Part shown: positions 16,852 through 25,418 of the stretch, one piece after another
Layout: each line of letters begins with the position of its first letter
How positions within the stretch are numbered: position 1 is the stretch's first letter
From: an uncultured Phycisphaerae bacterium
GTDB lineage: Bacteria > Planctomycetota > Phycisphaerae > Sedimentisphaerales > Anaerohalosphaeraceae
Direction of reading: 5' to 3'
Assembly: GCA_937949545.1 (NCBI GenBank)
Contig: CALEDR010000021.1
Coordinates: 62,001-126,000 of the forward strand
DNA: 64,000 nucleotides
Made by a program: the position numbers and the translations under genes
Notes under the pieces: model-generated
Told to the model about the DNA's origin: nothing
Databases searched by the model: none
What the model saw: only the letters and a program-made list of their open reading frames with translations

Positions 16852-18414
16852 TTAACTGATGGTATCTATATTGTTGTCCAGATTGAAATAATCAATCTTT
16901 TCTCGCGGATTGGTCCCGTTGATATACTCTTCAATATTCGTATAGCCGTCTCCGTCCAAATCGTTCGACGCATCCGAGGAGTCCTTTGGATTCAAGCCGT
17001 ACTTGCTTTCCCACGCATCCGGCATTCCATCCCCATCCGTATCGGCCGGCACCTGATCAGGGGAAAACGTATAGGCCGGATATCCTCCAACCTGTTCCGG
17101 ATCGCTGATAATCCCGTTTTCGAACGTCACCTTTCCGGTCCGCACCATCTCCACAACCCGCTGATCCACAGCATCACGCCGAGGCCGTGTAGCCCCTGCC
17201 TTGGCCAAAACCTCCTCAAACGCCTGCAAAGCCGTCTGCTGATAGACCGGCCATCCCTCAAAAGGACTGTTCACACGGGCCATCTCCAGCGTCCCCGGCC
17301 CTTCCATCAGCCTGACCCCCTTCCAGTTATCCGCCGTCACTTCCGGATGCCCTTCCACAAAATTGCCGGCTATATACCACTTCCCGGGTCTTTTGCCAGC
17401 CGCCGGATACCAGCGGCTGTTTTGGAATCGCCGGCCGGGCGAGTACATATCCCGCTGCTCCATCCGGACAATCGTGCTGACCATATTTTCTAGAGTCGCC
17501 GGCCCGGGTTTGTAGTAGTTGTTGATGACATTAATCAGAGAGGTCTCATCTCCTCCGTCCATCGTTCTGTGGCGCCAGTTGAAAATCACGTTATTGCGAA
17601 AATCAAATTCCCCGCCCATCCCAATAGACGGATTGCGCCCCGTGTTGCACGCAAACAAATTGTGATGAAAGGTCGAATCCTGCCCGCCCCAGGTGCCGCC
17701 GAATTCATGGCCCGGCTTCATCCCTTCGCTGGAAATGCAGTATTGAATCGTCAGATTCCTCACAGAAGTCTTGACCTGCCTGGTCTTTCCGGGATTTTTC
17801 GGGTCGGGCTGCTCAATCATAGCGCGGTAAAGCGAAAGATTTTCGTCGCGTCCCCAGCTGGTCGAACAATGGTCAACAATAATATGATGAAGCGGGTTTC
17901 CGCCGATATTGTCCGAGCCCTGCCCGCCTGTGGTAATCCCCCGGCGAACCCGCAGATGACGCACAATCACATTGTAGGTGTTGATATCCAGCGAGGCGCC
18001 GGCAAGACAGATTCCGTCCCCCGGTGCGGTTTGTCCGGCTATCGTGATATGCGGATGATGGATCGATAGATTGGATTGAAGATGAATGATGCCCGCCACT
18101 CGGAATACCACAATCCGAGGCCCCTCGGCCTCAATCGCGGCCCGCAGGCTGCCCGGACCGCTGTCCTCCAGATTCGTCACCAGAAGAACCTTCCCCCCGC
18201 GTCCCCCCGTAGCAAACATTCCACCGCCCCAGGCCCCAGGAAAAGCCGGAATCGCCTCCGGCAGATCCGGCGGAAGCGGAGGAAGCATCCCCGCAGCGGG
18301 CTCCGTAATTTTTCCGGCCGAAGAAAGGCTTCCCTGGGCCGAGAGCAACCCGACAAGTAAACAAGATAATATCATTCCCAAAGCAATCGTCCCGGATGAA
18401 AAAATCTTTTTCAC
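16852..18414 (-). CDS. Secreted pectate-lyase-like protein (PL1 superfamily) with Ca-binding TSP3-like tail
   Basis: A 520-residue exported beta-helix protein. It starts at GTG 18414 with AGGAG six bases upstream; residues 1-27 form a signal peptide. Residues ~55-400 resemble PL1 pectate lyases: FPGAWGGGMFATGGRGG, VTNLEDSGPGSLRAAIE, IAGQTAPGDGICLAG, IVRHLRVRRG, and IIVDHCSTSWGRDEN, the Asp/Ser-His region of the active groove. The C-terminus has a calcium-binding segment (DTDGDGMPDAWE ... DLDGDGYTNIEEYI) often found on secreted enzymes of Bacteroidetes and planctomycetes. Likely cleaves homogalacturonan outside the cell. Neighbouring genes are unrelated exported proteins. Confidence 0.85.
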   Translation of the reverse strand: MKKIFSSGTIALGMILSCLLVGLLSAQGSLSSAGKITEPAAGMLPPLPPDLPEAIPAFPGAWGGGMFATGGRGGKVLLVTNLEDSGPGSLRAAIEAEGPRIVVFRVAGIIHLQSNLSIHHPHITIAGQTAPGDGICLAGASLDINTYNVIVRHLRVRRGITTGGQGSDNIGGNPLHHIIVDHCSTSWGRDENLSLYRAMIEQPDPKNPGKTRQVKTSVRNLTIQYCISSEGMKPGHEFGGTWGGQDSTFHHNLFACNTGRNPSIGMGGEFDFRNNVIFNWRHRTMDGGDETSLINVINNYYKPGPATLENMVSTIVRMEQRDMYSPGRRFQNSRWYPAAGKRPGKWYIAGNFVEGHPEVTADNWKGVRLMEGPGTLEMARVNSPFEGWPVYQQTALQAFEEVLAKAGATRPRRDAVDQRVVEMVRTGKVTFENGIISDPEQVGGYPAYTFSPDQVPADTDGDGMPDAWESKYGLNPKDSSDASNDLDGDGYTNIEEYINGTNPREKIDYFNLDNNIDTIS

Positions 18415-18572
18415 GTTGAACTCCTGATTTGAAAAAGGTCTATTCCAAAGGGAAAATCCACTTGCCTTGCAGAAATGTCTCAGACAAAAAACAAAGAGAT
18501 TGTCTGCGGCAGAATTTGAAATGGACTGAGAAATCCGTTCCTTATCCCATCCGAAAAACGGCTTCGGATTCT

Positions 18573-19433
18573 TTATTTGCGGACAGAACTCTGGACAGCC
18601 CAGCCGCGGCCCATGTATTCCGTGTCATTCGTCTGTTTCGGATCCCGCAGAATATCAAACAAAGCGTTCAAACCGCCGCTGCCGAACCCATAATCATGAA
18701 TGCTGGGATTGCTGAAGTAAAAATCGATGCGGGCCTTGGTATCCGAATCCTGCCATACATGAACCTCCGCATGTCCGTCACAAAAACCCAAAATTCCGCT
18801 GTTGCCGTGATTAATGGAAATCGGATCCCGCCAGTACCAGGCCTTGTAGGGGTTCGCCGTGTCCCATGGAGTATAAAACTCCCACGCCCCAAAGTTATAA
18901 TTTCGACCCTCACCCTCTTCGACAAATGTATAGCGGGTCGAAGGAGACGTAATCTGATGAAATCGGCTCACGCCTTTACCCAGGGCCGACGGCAGCGAAT
19001 AAGAACGGAAAAACGTCGTCCCATCATATTTGCTTTTTCGGTACGTATCACCCGGACAATGATAGGTGTTAAAATTGTCAACGCCGTATTCGTACATCTT
19101 GCCCTTGGCAATCCCTCTCTTTTCATCATCATCGGTAACCGGAGGAAAACTGGAGTTCGACAAACAAGGCGTCCCATCTTCCCGTACAGGATGCCGAATC
19201 CACGGCGCTTGCGCGTCGGTTGCCGTCGGATCGGCCGACATAAAGCGCCCGTCATTTTCTCCTTGGTAGGAGTACCAGGCCAGCGTAAGGTTCTTAACAT
19301 TCGTCAGGCACGATGCGCTGGCCGCTTTTCTCTTGGCCATCTTCACCGCAGGTACGATAATCGAAAGCAGCAAGGAAATGATCGCAATAACCACCAGAAG
19401 TTCTATTAACGTAAATCCTTTTTTTCTAATCAT
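18573..19433 (-). CDS. Type II/IV prepilin-like protein
   Basis: A 286-residue prepilin-like protein: leader MIRKKGFTLIELL (G6/F7, Glu11 at mature +5), hydrophobic helix, then a globular domain with cysteine and aromatic residues and FCDGHAEVHVW, the D-G-H motif of the planctomycete group. I start it at 19433, giving a five-residue leader; an ATG 24 bases upstream (19457) would lengthen it atypically. Upstream is a sigma70-like promoter with two phased direct repeats, so expression is probably activator controlled. After the stop, a 7-bp hairpin (18549-18569, ATCCGAA/TTCGGAT) may terminate transcription, though no T run follows on the minus strand. Confidence 0.8.
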   Translation of the reverse strand: MIRKKGFTLIELLVVIAIISLLLSIIVPAVKMAKRKAASASCLTNVKNLTLAWYSYQGENDGRFMSADPTATDAQAPWIRHPVREDGTPCLSNSSFPPVTDDDEKRGIAKGKMYEYGVDNFNTYHCPGDTYRKSKYDGTTFFRSYSLPSALGKGVSRFHQITSPSTRYTFVEEGEGRNYNFGAWEFYTPWDTANPYKAWYWRDPISINHGNSGILGFCDGHAEVHVWQDSDTKARIDFYFSNPSIHDYGFGSGGLNALFDILRDPKQTNDTEYMGRGWAVQSSVRK

Positions 19434-19498
19434 TTCAATGTCCTTTCCTTTCGTCATCTTCCTGGCTCAACCAAAAAAGTCGAACCATCATATCCTCA

Positions 19499-19561
19499 AT
19501 TATCGTACCTCTCTAACACAATCACAAGGCAATTTCGCGCTCAAATAAAGACAATTTCGCG
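19499..19561 (-). promoter_or_regulatory. Prepilin-gene promoter with two phased direct repeats
   Basis: On the minus strand, -35 TTGTGA (19522-19527) and -10 GATAAT (19499-19504) are 17 bp apart. Directly upstream are two identical 10-mers, CGCGAAATTG on the minus strand, at 19530-19539 and 19552-19561. They are 22 bp apart, two helical turns, and the nearer one lies two bases from the -35 box. This looks like tandem activator sites. Confidence 0.55.
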
Positions 19562-19603
19562 AAAATGAACCATTTCTCCATTCTTAACATTTCACAGCAA
19601 CAT

Positions 19604-19638
19604 CCGGAAAAGCCCCTATTTTTTAGGGGCTTTTCCGG
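19604..19638 (-). terminator. Hairpin terminator after the first LamG gene
   Basis: A perfect 15-bp stem (19604-19618 with 19624-19638) with a 5-nt T/A loop, 19 bp past the stop of the LamG gene. The U-rich part lies within the stem (CTTTTCC), so it may work in both directions. Confidence 0.7.
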
Positions 19639-19657
19639 CGGGACTCTTCCTTTGCTG

Positions 19658-21748
19658 TTACTGTGGGAAAATCCGGTAGTCAATCATCCACCGGGCAGCA
19701 ATCTCCGCAAAGTCGGGCAGATCGATCTTGCAATTCCGGTTGAAATCCCAGTCATACAAATTATAGATTTCCAAATCACAGACCGATTCGACACCCGTCA
19801 CCCGATTGTATTCTTCCGCTATCTCCTGCTTGGTCATCGCATAGTTGTAGATTTTCAACTCATCAATTCGGGCATTCAGATACGGAATATCGGCCCCAAC
19901 GGCCTTGCCGATGTAATTGTAAGTTTTCGTGAAATTGATCGGGCTTTGCAAAGACAAGCCCTGAGGAGCTTTGTTCTCTGTCCCGCATTCTCCGTTCAGA
20001 TAGATCCGGCCGTACCCGTTCTCCACTGTAACGACCATGTAATACCACTTTTCAGGCACAATTTCGGCTTCGACATCCAGCTCCTGGTTATGACGCTCCA
20101 ACGTGCCGTCTCCATCCTGATCGGTGTACCAGTTCCACTCACTGCGTGCCACATCCCATCCGCCTTGTCTCGGATCATTCTGCCGATAAAGCATCGTCAG
20201 GAAAAAGGCCTCCGTCGCATCTTTCCCAAAATCCCAGACTCGGGTCCAGCGGTCTCTGTCATTCGAATTCACCAGGGTCGTCGGCCGAACCCAGCAGGCA
20301 ATCGTAATATCCTCATAATGCGCCACCGTCGTATCGGCGATTTTGGCCCATTCGAGCGTCGCCCCGGAAGGATTTTCCAGCAGCAGATGCTTGCCCGCAA
20401 TGGCATCATAATCCGACAAATCCGCTCCGCCCATCAGCTGCATATCTTTGCCGCTGACCACGTCCGGCGTATAAAGATTTCCTCCGGCTGTATAGGTCGT
20501 CTCAAACGGATAATACGATTTCAGCTCGCCCACCATCAAACGGCCCTTGTTCAAACTTTGCGCCGTCAATCCGGTGGCCGTGTGCGTCGCAATACAGTAA
20601 TAGTATCCGGCATCCGCCGCCTCTGTATTCAAAACCGTCAGGGTGTCCGTATTCACCCCTTGGTACTTTGTGCCGTTCGACAAAGCACCCACCCCATCTT
20701 TATACCACTGATAGGTATCGGCCTTCATTTTGACGGTCAGCCCAAAGACGGCATCGTTCCCCGCGCGGGACACCAATCGGGCCGGTGCAACATTCCCCAG
20801 ATAAGGTCCTTCCTGAATTGTTTTGAAACTCCAGACCGGACTGGCATATTTCAAAGTCAGATTGACCCCATTGGGCTCATAGGCCAGAACCCGCCAGTAA
20901 TAATTTGTACTCCAAGACAGATCCTGAGGATATTCGCTCTGAAGCGTAATCGTATAAACCCCCGGCGAAACAGACATTTTATTCACAATCGTATGCGCTT
21001 CCGTCAGATTGGGGTCTGGTGCAAACAAAACATCCACCTTCGAAACTCCCCCATCCGCCACGAAGAAGACCAAATCGTTTTCCGCCGACGTCCGCTCCAC
21101 CGCCACATACTGAACACCGTTTTTCGGAAGCGAATTGACCACACTGGGCAGGGGCGCAATCTGAACATTGTCGATCACCATCGTGTCTTCTGTAGCGCTG
21201 TTTCCGTCGCCCACATTGGCAAAACGCAAAAACAGTTCCCCGCTCGCCGTACCCAAATATTGAAGCGTCACAGAGTCGCTGATCAATTGCCCGGGATTCA
21301 CTTCCGAGTAGGTTACCGTCACCGAATCCAGCAGCGTAACCCCTGAGGCCCCTTGAATATCCGAGGCGGCCGGCCCATCGGAACCGACAAAGGTACCGTC
21401 GGATTCATAGATGGAAACCCGAAGAACCAGGGTTCTCGATTCCGTCATATTCGTCGGTCGCCCAACTTGATACTGAATCCGCAAAGCCGGCTGGCCAGCC
21501 GTATTCAATCCGATGCTCTGATACGCCCAGCACTGATTGGTAGAAAAACCCATATACTGCGTACCGTTCGGGCTGTACATCAACCGCAAATACGTCTGCC
21601 CCGCGGCCCTCGTAGCCACCGTGTAATCAAACCATCCCGGGACATCCTCCCGAACTCCGAAGGCCTCAAAATCTCCATTGGTAATCGACAGCGCTGCGGC
21701 CGTCGAAGCCAAGAGTAAACAGTTCAAAACGCAGAAAATACGTTTCAT
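19658..21748 (-). CDS. Secreted LamG/Ig-domain protein with C-terminal dockerin-like motif (copy 1)
   Basis: A 696-residue exported adhesive or glycan-binding protein; no catalytic motif is visible. Signal peptide 1-19, then SITNGDFE opening a CBM-like beta-sandwich (~20-200), a fibronectin/Ig-like segment (ASPVWSFKTI), an Ig-like domain with DTYQWYKDGV and DAGYYYCIATH (~310-410), and a LamG/concanavalin-type domain (LKSYYPFETTYTAGG to NYIGKAVGADIPYLNARIDELKIYNYAMT). The C-terminus has one dockerin-like calcium-binding repeat, DWDFNRNCKIDLPDFAEIAA, followed by RWM. The start at 21748 follows GGAAAGGA. It lies 39 bp after its paralogue (21788-23893) and is cotranscribed with it. Confidence 0.82.
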   Translation of the reverse strand: MKRIFCVLNCLLLASTAAALSITNGDFEAFGVREDVPGWFDYTVATRAAGQTYLRLMYSPNGTQYMGFSTNQCWAYQSIGLNTAGQPALRIQYQVGRPTNMTESRTLVLRVSIYESDGTFVGSDGPAASDIQGASGVTLLDSVTVTYSEVNPGQLISDSVTLQYLGTASGELFLRFANVGDGNSATEDTMVIDNVQIAPLPSVVNSLPKNGVQYVAVERTSAENDLVFFVADGGVSKVDVLFAPDPNLTEAHTIVNKMSVSPGVYTITLQSEYPQDLSWSTNYYWRVLAYEPNGVNLTLKYASPVWSFKTIQEGPYLGNVAPARLVSRAGNDAVFGLTVKMKADTYQWYKDGVGALSNGTKYQGVNTDTLTVLNTEAADAGYYYCIATHTATGLTAQSLNKGRLMVGELKSYYPFETTYTAGGNLYTPDVVSGKDMQLMGGADLSDYDAIAGKHLLLENPSGATLEWAKIADTTVAHYEDITIACWVRPTTLVNSNDRDRWTRVWDFGKDATEAFFLTMLYRQNDPRQGGWDVARSEWNWYTDQDGDGTLERHNQELDVEAEIVPEKWYYMVVTVENGYGRIYLNGECGTENKAPQGLSLQSPINFTKTYNYIGKAVGADIPYLNARIDELKIYNYAMTKQEIAEEYNRVTGVESVCDLEIYNLYDWDFNRNCKIDLPDFAEIAARWMIDYRIFPQ

Positions 21749-21787
21749 TGTTCTATCCTTTCCGTTCATTTGCCTCTTGGATAGTGC

Positions 21788-23893
21788 TTAGTCAAAATAC
21801 ACCAGGTAATTGTTCAGCCATCGTTCCGCAATCTCGGCCAGATCCAAAAGATCTATCCGGCAATTGCGGTTGTAGTCCCAGTCGGCCAAATTATAGCTTT
21901 CCATATCACAGATCGATTCCACTTCCGTCCGAACCGCCATATACTCCCGGGCAATTTCCTCCGCCGTTTTGACGTAGTTGTAGATCTTCAATTCATCAAT
22001 CAACCCGTTAAAGTTCGGAGGATTGTCCGTGGTACTGACGGCTTTCCCAATGTAATTGAGCGGTTTGGGAATCTGGGTGGGCTGGTACAAACCATCTCTG
22101 CCGCCGTACTGGCCGTTAATATAGATTTTCCCCGGCGTACTGGACCCTTCCTGCCCAACAGTCAAAACAACATACAGCCATTTGGTCCCATACCCGATAT
22201 CGCCGCTCGCTTCGGTGTCGCGGCTGCTGTTGGCCAGCTTCATCTCACAGTACGCCTGATTGGTATTCCGAAGCAGAGTCAGGAAAAAGTAATTCTGAGC
22301 ATCCTGACCGAAATCAAACAGCCGAGCGTTTCGTTCATAGTCCAGATCCAAAAGCTCCGGCTTGACCCAGCAGCTGATCGTCAGCTCCGGATAATGAACC
22401 ACCGATGTGTCGCTGATCTGGGCATATTGCGTATGGGTGACATTCCTCGGATTCCGGAGTGCCAGATATCCGCCGAAGAGGTTGTTCGGGTCCGAAGGAC
22501 TCACCACCACCGCAGCCCCGCCCAGCAGTTTCGCGTCCTTGCCGCCAATCACATCTGGAGTATAAACATCACTTCCAACCGTATAGGTCGTCTCAAACGG
22601 ATAGTAAGACTTCAATTCTTTGATAAACACCGTTCCAGGGGCCTGCGTCGCAGACGTCAGACCGGTGGCCGTTTCTCTTCCGACACAATAATATGCGCCT
22701 TCATCCGCCCGCTGCACATTATAAATCGTCAGGGTATCGGAATCCGCCCCGCTGTACTTCGACCCATTCACCAGCGGATTCGGATCGCCTTGTTTATACC
22801 ATTGGAACGTATCGGCACTGACGCTGAACGGCACCGTAAAGACCACATTGTCTCCCGGCCAGACTCCGATGACATCCGGACTCACCGCCGACAGATACGG
22901 GCCCTGCTGAATCGTCTTAAACGTCGAAACATGCCCGATATATTTCAGTGTACGTCCGCCCATTCCGTCGGACTCATACGCCAGAATCTGCCAATAATAA
23001 TCCGTCAGATAATTCAGATCCGCCGACAGTTCCGTTTCCAGCGTAACCGTATTGAGCCCCATCGAAACCGGTCTGTTTTCCACAATCTTATACTGCGGGC
23101 TGGCAAACAGATTCGGCTCCGTCCCCAGCAGAACATCCACCGAGGTAATGGCAGGATCCACAATCTTAAAAACCAAATCATTCGCCGACGAAGACCGCCA
23201 TACCGGCACATAGACGGCCTTGTTTTGAGGCGATACATTCACCACAGAAGACAGAGAAAGGGTAATGTTGTCGATCTGCACATACGGCACAAGACTTCCG
23301 ACTTTGTAATTGTTGAAGCGAAGGAACAGCTCTCGGCCGTGTGTGGCGCTGGTCAGATCAATCTGAAACCGCTCGTGAAACACAACACCCGTAGCGGTTG
23401 TCCGGACAATGGTCCCCCGGCCGATCTCCCGAATCCCGGGTTTGCCGTAAATTTCATGAGCCGCCCCATCCCATTCCCCGGGCACAAACGTCCCGTCCGA
23501 TTCCAGAATCATCACCGTCACCCCCATTGGGCCGCCGGTCTTGCCAGGCCCCAATCCCCAATCTAACCTAATATCGACCACCGGCGGATCGTTTTCGCTG
23601 TCATAAAAGCCGATGCTCTGGTAAACGTAGGCGTGATTGCCTCCGTCCTCATTGGTATTCGCTTCTTTCCCCATATACACGCATTTGCTGTTAAAGATGG
23701 TTGAAGAAAGTCGGCCCAGGAAAAAAGGACCTTGGTCAACACCAATCGACGGCCCGCCGTAATCATACCAATATAAAATATCCTTATTGTAGGGATCATC
23801 GTATTGGTTCTCAAAATTCCCATTCGTGATCGACAGCGGAAAGGCCGTCGAAACCGCACATAACCAGAGCAAGATACAAAAAATTCTTGTCAT
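21788..23893 (-). CDS. Secreted LamG/Ig-domain protein with C-terminal dockerin-like motif (copy 2)
   Basis: A 701-residue paralogue of the downstream protein, with the same domain order: signal peptide (FPLSITNGNFE cleavage region), N-terminal beta-sandwich, Ig-like domain (DTFQWYKQGD and DEGAYYCVGRE), LamG domain (LKSYYPFETTYTVGSDVYTP to FNGLIDELKIYNYV) and terminal DWDYNRNCRIDLLDLAEIAE with RWL. Head-to-tail arrangement and shared motifs indicate tandem duplication with divergence. ATG 23893 has AAGGA upstream. Likely cell-surface or matrix protein binding carbohydrate; no enzyme signature seen. First gene of the two-gene unit. Confidence 0.82.
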   Translation of the reverse strand: MTRIFCILLWLCAVSTAFPLSITNGNFENQYDDPYNKDILYWYDYGGPSIGVDQGPFFLGRLSSTIFNSKCVYMGKEANTNEDGGNHAYVYQSIGFYDSENDPPVVDIRLDWGLGPGKTGGPMGVTVMILESDGTFVPGEWDGAAHEIYGKPGIREIGRGTIVRTTATGVVFHERFQIDLTSATHGRELFLRFNNYKVGSLVPYVQIDNITLSLSSVVNVSPQNKAVYVPVWRSSSANDLVFKIVDPAITSVDVLLGTEPNLFASPQYKIVENRPVSMGLNTVTLETELSADLNYLTDYYWQILAYESDGMGGRTLKYIGHVSTFKTIQQGPYLSAVSPDVIGVWPGDNVVFTVPFSVSADTFQWYKQGDPNPLVNGSKYSGADSDTLTIYNVQRADEGAYYCVGRETATGLTSATQAPGTVFIKELKSYYPFETTYTVGSDVYTPDVIGGKDAKLLGGAAVVVSPSDPNNLFGGYLALRNPRNVTHTQYAQISDTSVVHYPELTISCWVKPELLDLDYERNARLFDFGQDAQNYFFLTLLRNTNQAYCEMKLANSSRDTEASGDIGYGTKWLYVVLTVGQEGSSTPGKIYINGQYGGRDGLYQPTQIPKPLNYIGKAVSTTDNPPNFNGLIDELKIYNYVKTAEEIAREYMAVRTEVESICDMESYNLADWDYNRNCRIDLLDLAEIAERWLNNYLVYFD

Positions 23894-24160
23894 TGTTCCA
23901 TCCTTTCAATTATTCTTCCCCTGTTCAAAGACGCGTCATCCCGCCTGATGGCTCGAATACAGCAAACATATGATTGTAGCAGGGTCTTGCTTCCTGACTG
24001 ATTTCTCTTTCGGAAAGCGGGAGGGCTCTTCTCCATGTTCTCATTCCTGGCGGAAAGAAAGGATCCTTCTCCGCCAAAACTCTCAAAAACCCGCCTTCTG
24101 ACAATTCTGCCTGACTGATGCCAAAGAACCCCTCCCCCGCACACTGCATCCAAAGGGAAG
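23894..24160. other. Intergenic leader ahead of the LamG pair, no gene seen
   Basis: No frame here has a credible protein. One imperfect inverted repeat is visible: TGGCGGA (24048-24054) and TCCGCCA (24070-24076), enclosing the palindrome AAGGATCCTT. It could be part of the 5' leader of the LamG unit. Confidence 0.4.
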
Positions 24161-24196
24161 ATTCAGGTACTGCATCTGGCTATGCAGTACCTGAAT
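24161..24196 (-). terminator. Perfect 15-bp inverted repeat after the PEP-CTERM gene
   Basis: ATTCAGGTACTGCAT (24161-24175) pairs perfectly with ATGCAGTACCTGAAT (24182-24196) around a 6-nt loop, 17 bp past the PEP-CTERM stop on the minus strand. No T run follows, so it may be a processing or pause hairpin rather than a standard intrinsic terminator. Confidence 0.5.
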
Positions 24197-24212
24197 CCGT
24201 CAAAATCGAAAC

Positions 24213-25094
24213 TTAACTTTTTCTTCGCAAAAACAGCCCGCCCAAACCCAGCAGAACCAGCGTCGCCGGCTCCGGAACAAAAATCAGCGAGGGAGAAAAT
24301 TCCCCGTTGGCATTCGACATCCCGCCCCACGGGCTGGCAGGATCATTATTCAGCACCAACATCTCTTTCGAGTTGAACAGATAATTAAAGTTGATCCACT
24401 GGGGATTGTCGCTGTCTGCATTGTGAGCAATGTACATCACAACCGTCACCGTTTTATGGTCCGTTTGCTGCAGGGATTTGGCAATCGCCTGGTGCAGCGC
24501 ACTGCCCGCACTCAGCACAAAGTCAAAGGGGGCCCCGACAGCCAGATGCCCGCTCACCAGATACTCATCATCATACAAACGCTGACCCAGGTACGTTAAC
24601 TCAGGGTTCAAATCCCCTAAAAAGTCATAAATCGGCTTGGTCGTGAAGTCCCCGTCAATGTAAAGCCCCGGTGCCGTACTGGGCGTGATGGTCAGTTCAT
24701 CCCAATCCGCCCCAGGCGTCGTCGGATCCAGCACATAGTAATCCCACCCTGTATTGGGCCCAATCGGCTCGACGGTGTCTTTGTAGCGTCCCGGAGCTAA
24801 GTTGGTGTTTCGAATGGTCGTCCGCACAATGATGTCCTTCATCAGATCCGCTTCCGTAACACTGGACACATTAAACTTCAGGTAAATCAACGATTGATGG
24901 TCATGACTGGCACCGAGGGATTTTGCACTGACGCGCGATGCGATTTCCGTACTCGTCCCACGATTGGTGGTCGGATTCACTTCGCGCATCTCGCAGTCGG
25001 CTCCGCCCATGTTGGTTGTGATCGTCAACGCTTTCGCATCCGCCACAAATAACACGACCGCAGCCAAACCCACTAAAACGAATGCTTTCTTCAT
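24213..25094 (-). CDS. PEP-CTERM sorting-domain protein
   Basis: A 293-residue exported protein: signal peptide MKKAFVLVGLAAVVLFVADAK, a beta-rich body (about 25-260), and a C-terminal PEP-CTERM signal, VPEPATLVLLGLGGLFLRRK: the V-P-E-P motif, a hydrophobic helix and an Arg/Lys tail. Such proteins are cut by exosortase and anchored at or released from the surface, commonly with exopolysaccharide. The body may be a carbohydrate-binding or DNRLRE-like domain (IYLKFNVSSV); not certain. Start 25094 has GGAGGAAGG upstream. It is the first gene behind one of three matching AraC-type promoters (25300-25364), which gives a ~200-nt leader. No exosortase gene is in the window. Confidence 0.82.
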   Translation of the reverse strand: MKKAFVLVGLAAVVLFVADAKALTITTNMGGADCEMREVNPTTNRGTSTEIASRVSAKSLGASHDHQSLIYLKFNVSSVTEADLMKDIIVRTTIRNTNLAPGRYKDTVEPIGPNTGWDYYVLDPTTPGADWDELTITPSTAPGLYIDGDFTTKPIYDFLGDLNPELTYLGQRLYDDEYLVSGHLAVGAPFDFVLSAGSALHQAIAKSLQQTDHKTVTVVMYIAHNADSDNPQWINFNYLFNSKEMLVLNNDPASPWGGMSNANGEFSPSLIFVPEPATLVLLGLGGLFLRRKS

Positions 25095-25299
25095 TTTTCC
25101 TTCCTCCAAAAAATTAGAAATAAGTGAAAGATACACATCTTCAGTCAAAGGCTTCACACACCCACACGCAAGTTTCTTAATTCCCCTGACTGCAACGACA
25201 TTCGCTGACAAACGATTCCTCCAAAACCAAAAGGTGAATAAATCGATGGTCTCTTGCTCCTCCTATTTTTAATGAGCACTTTCCCATTTTTACATTTGA

Positions 25300-25364
25300 A
25301 GTATAACACAGCAAATAAGATACTTCTTCCCACATTTTAAAAATAACTTTTCATATTCTTAGAT
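25300..25364 (-). promoter_or_regulatory. AraC-type activator promoter, copy A (PEP-CTERM gene)
   Basis: Minus-strand promoter with a 25-nt box at 25340-25364 (core GAATATGAAAAGTTATTT). A second half-site, AATGTGGGAAG, follows 21 bp downstream of the box half-site AATATGAAAAG. The -10 TATACT is at 25300-25305. The -35 position (AAGAAG) is non-consensus and overlapped by the second half-site. The same layout and spacings occur at 31214-31278 and 54316-54380. The rest of the 25095-25418 gap holds only the leader. Confidence 0.65.
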
Positions 25365-25418
25365 GGCGATTCGACGTCAAGATGCAAAAATATAGGTATT
25401 TTGTGCCCACTTTAACCT

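Noticed and set aside
23890-24153. 87-codon minus-strand frame upstream of the second LamG gene
   Set aside because: It overlaps the LamG start, has no good ribosome site, and its composition does not look like a protein; more likely leader RNA.
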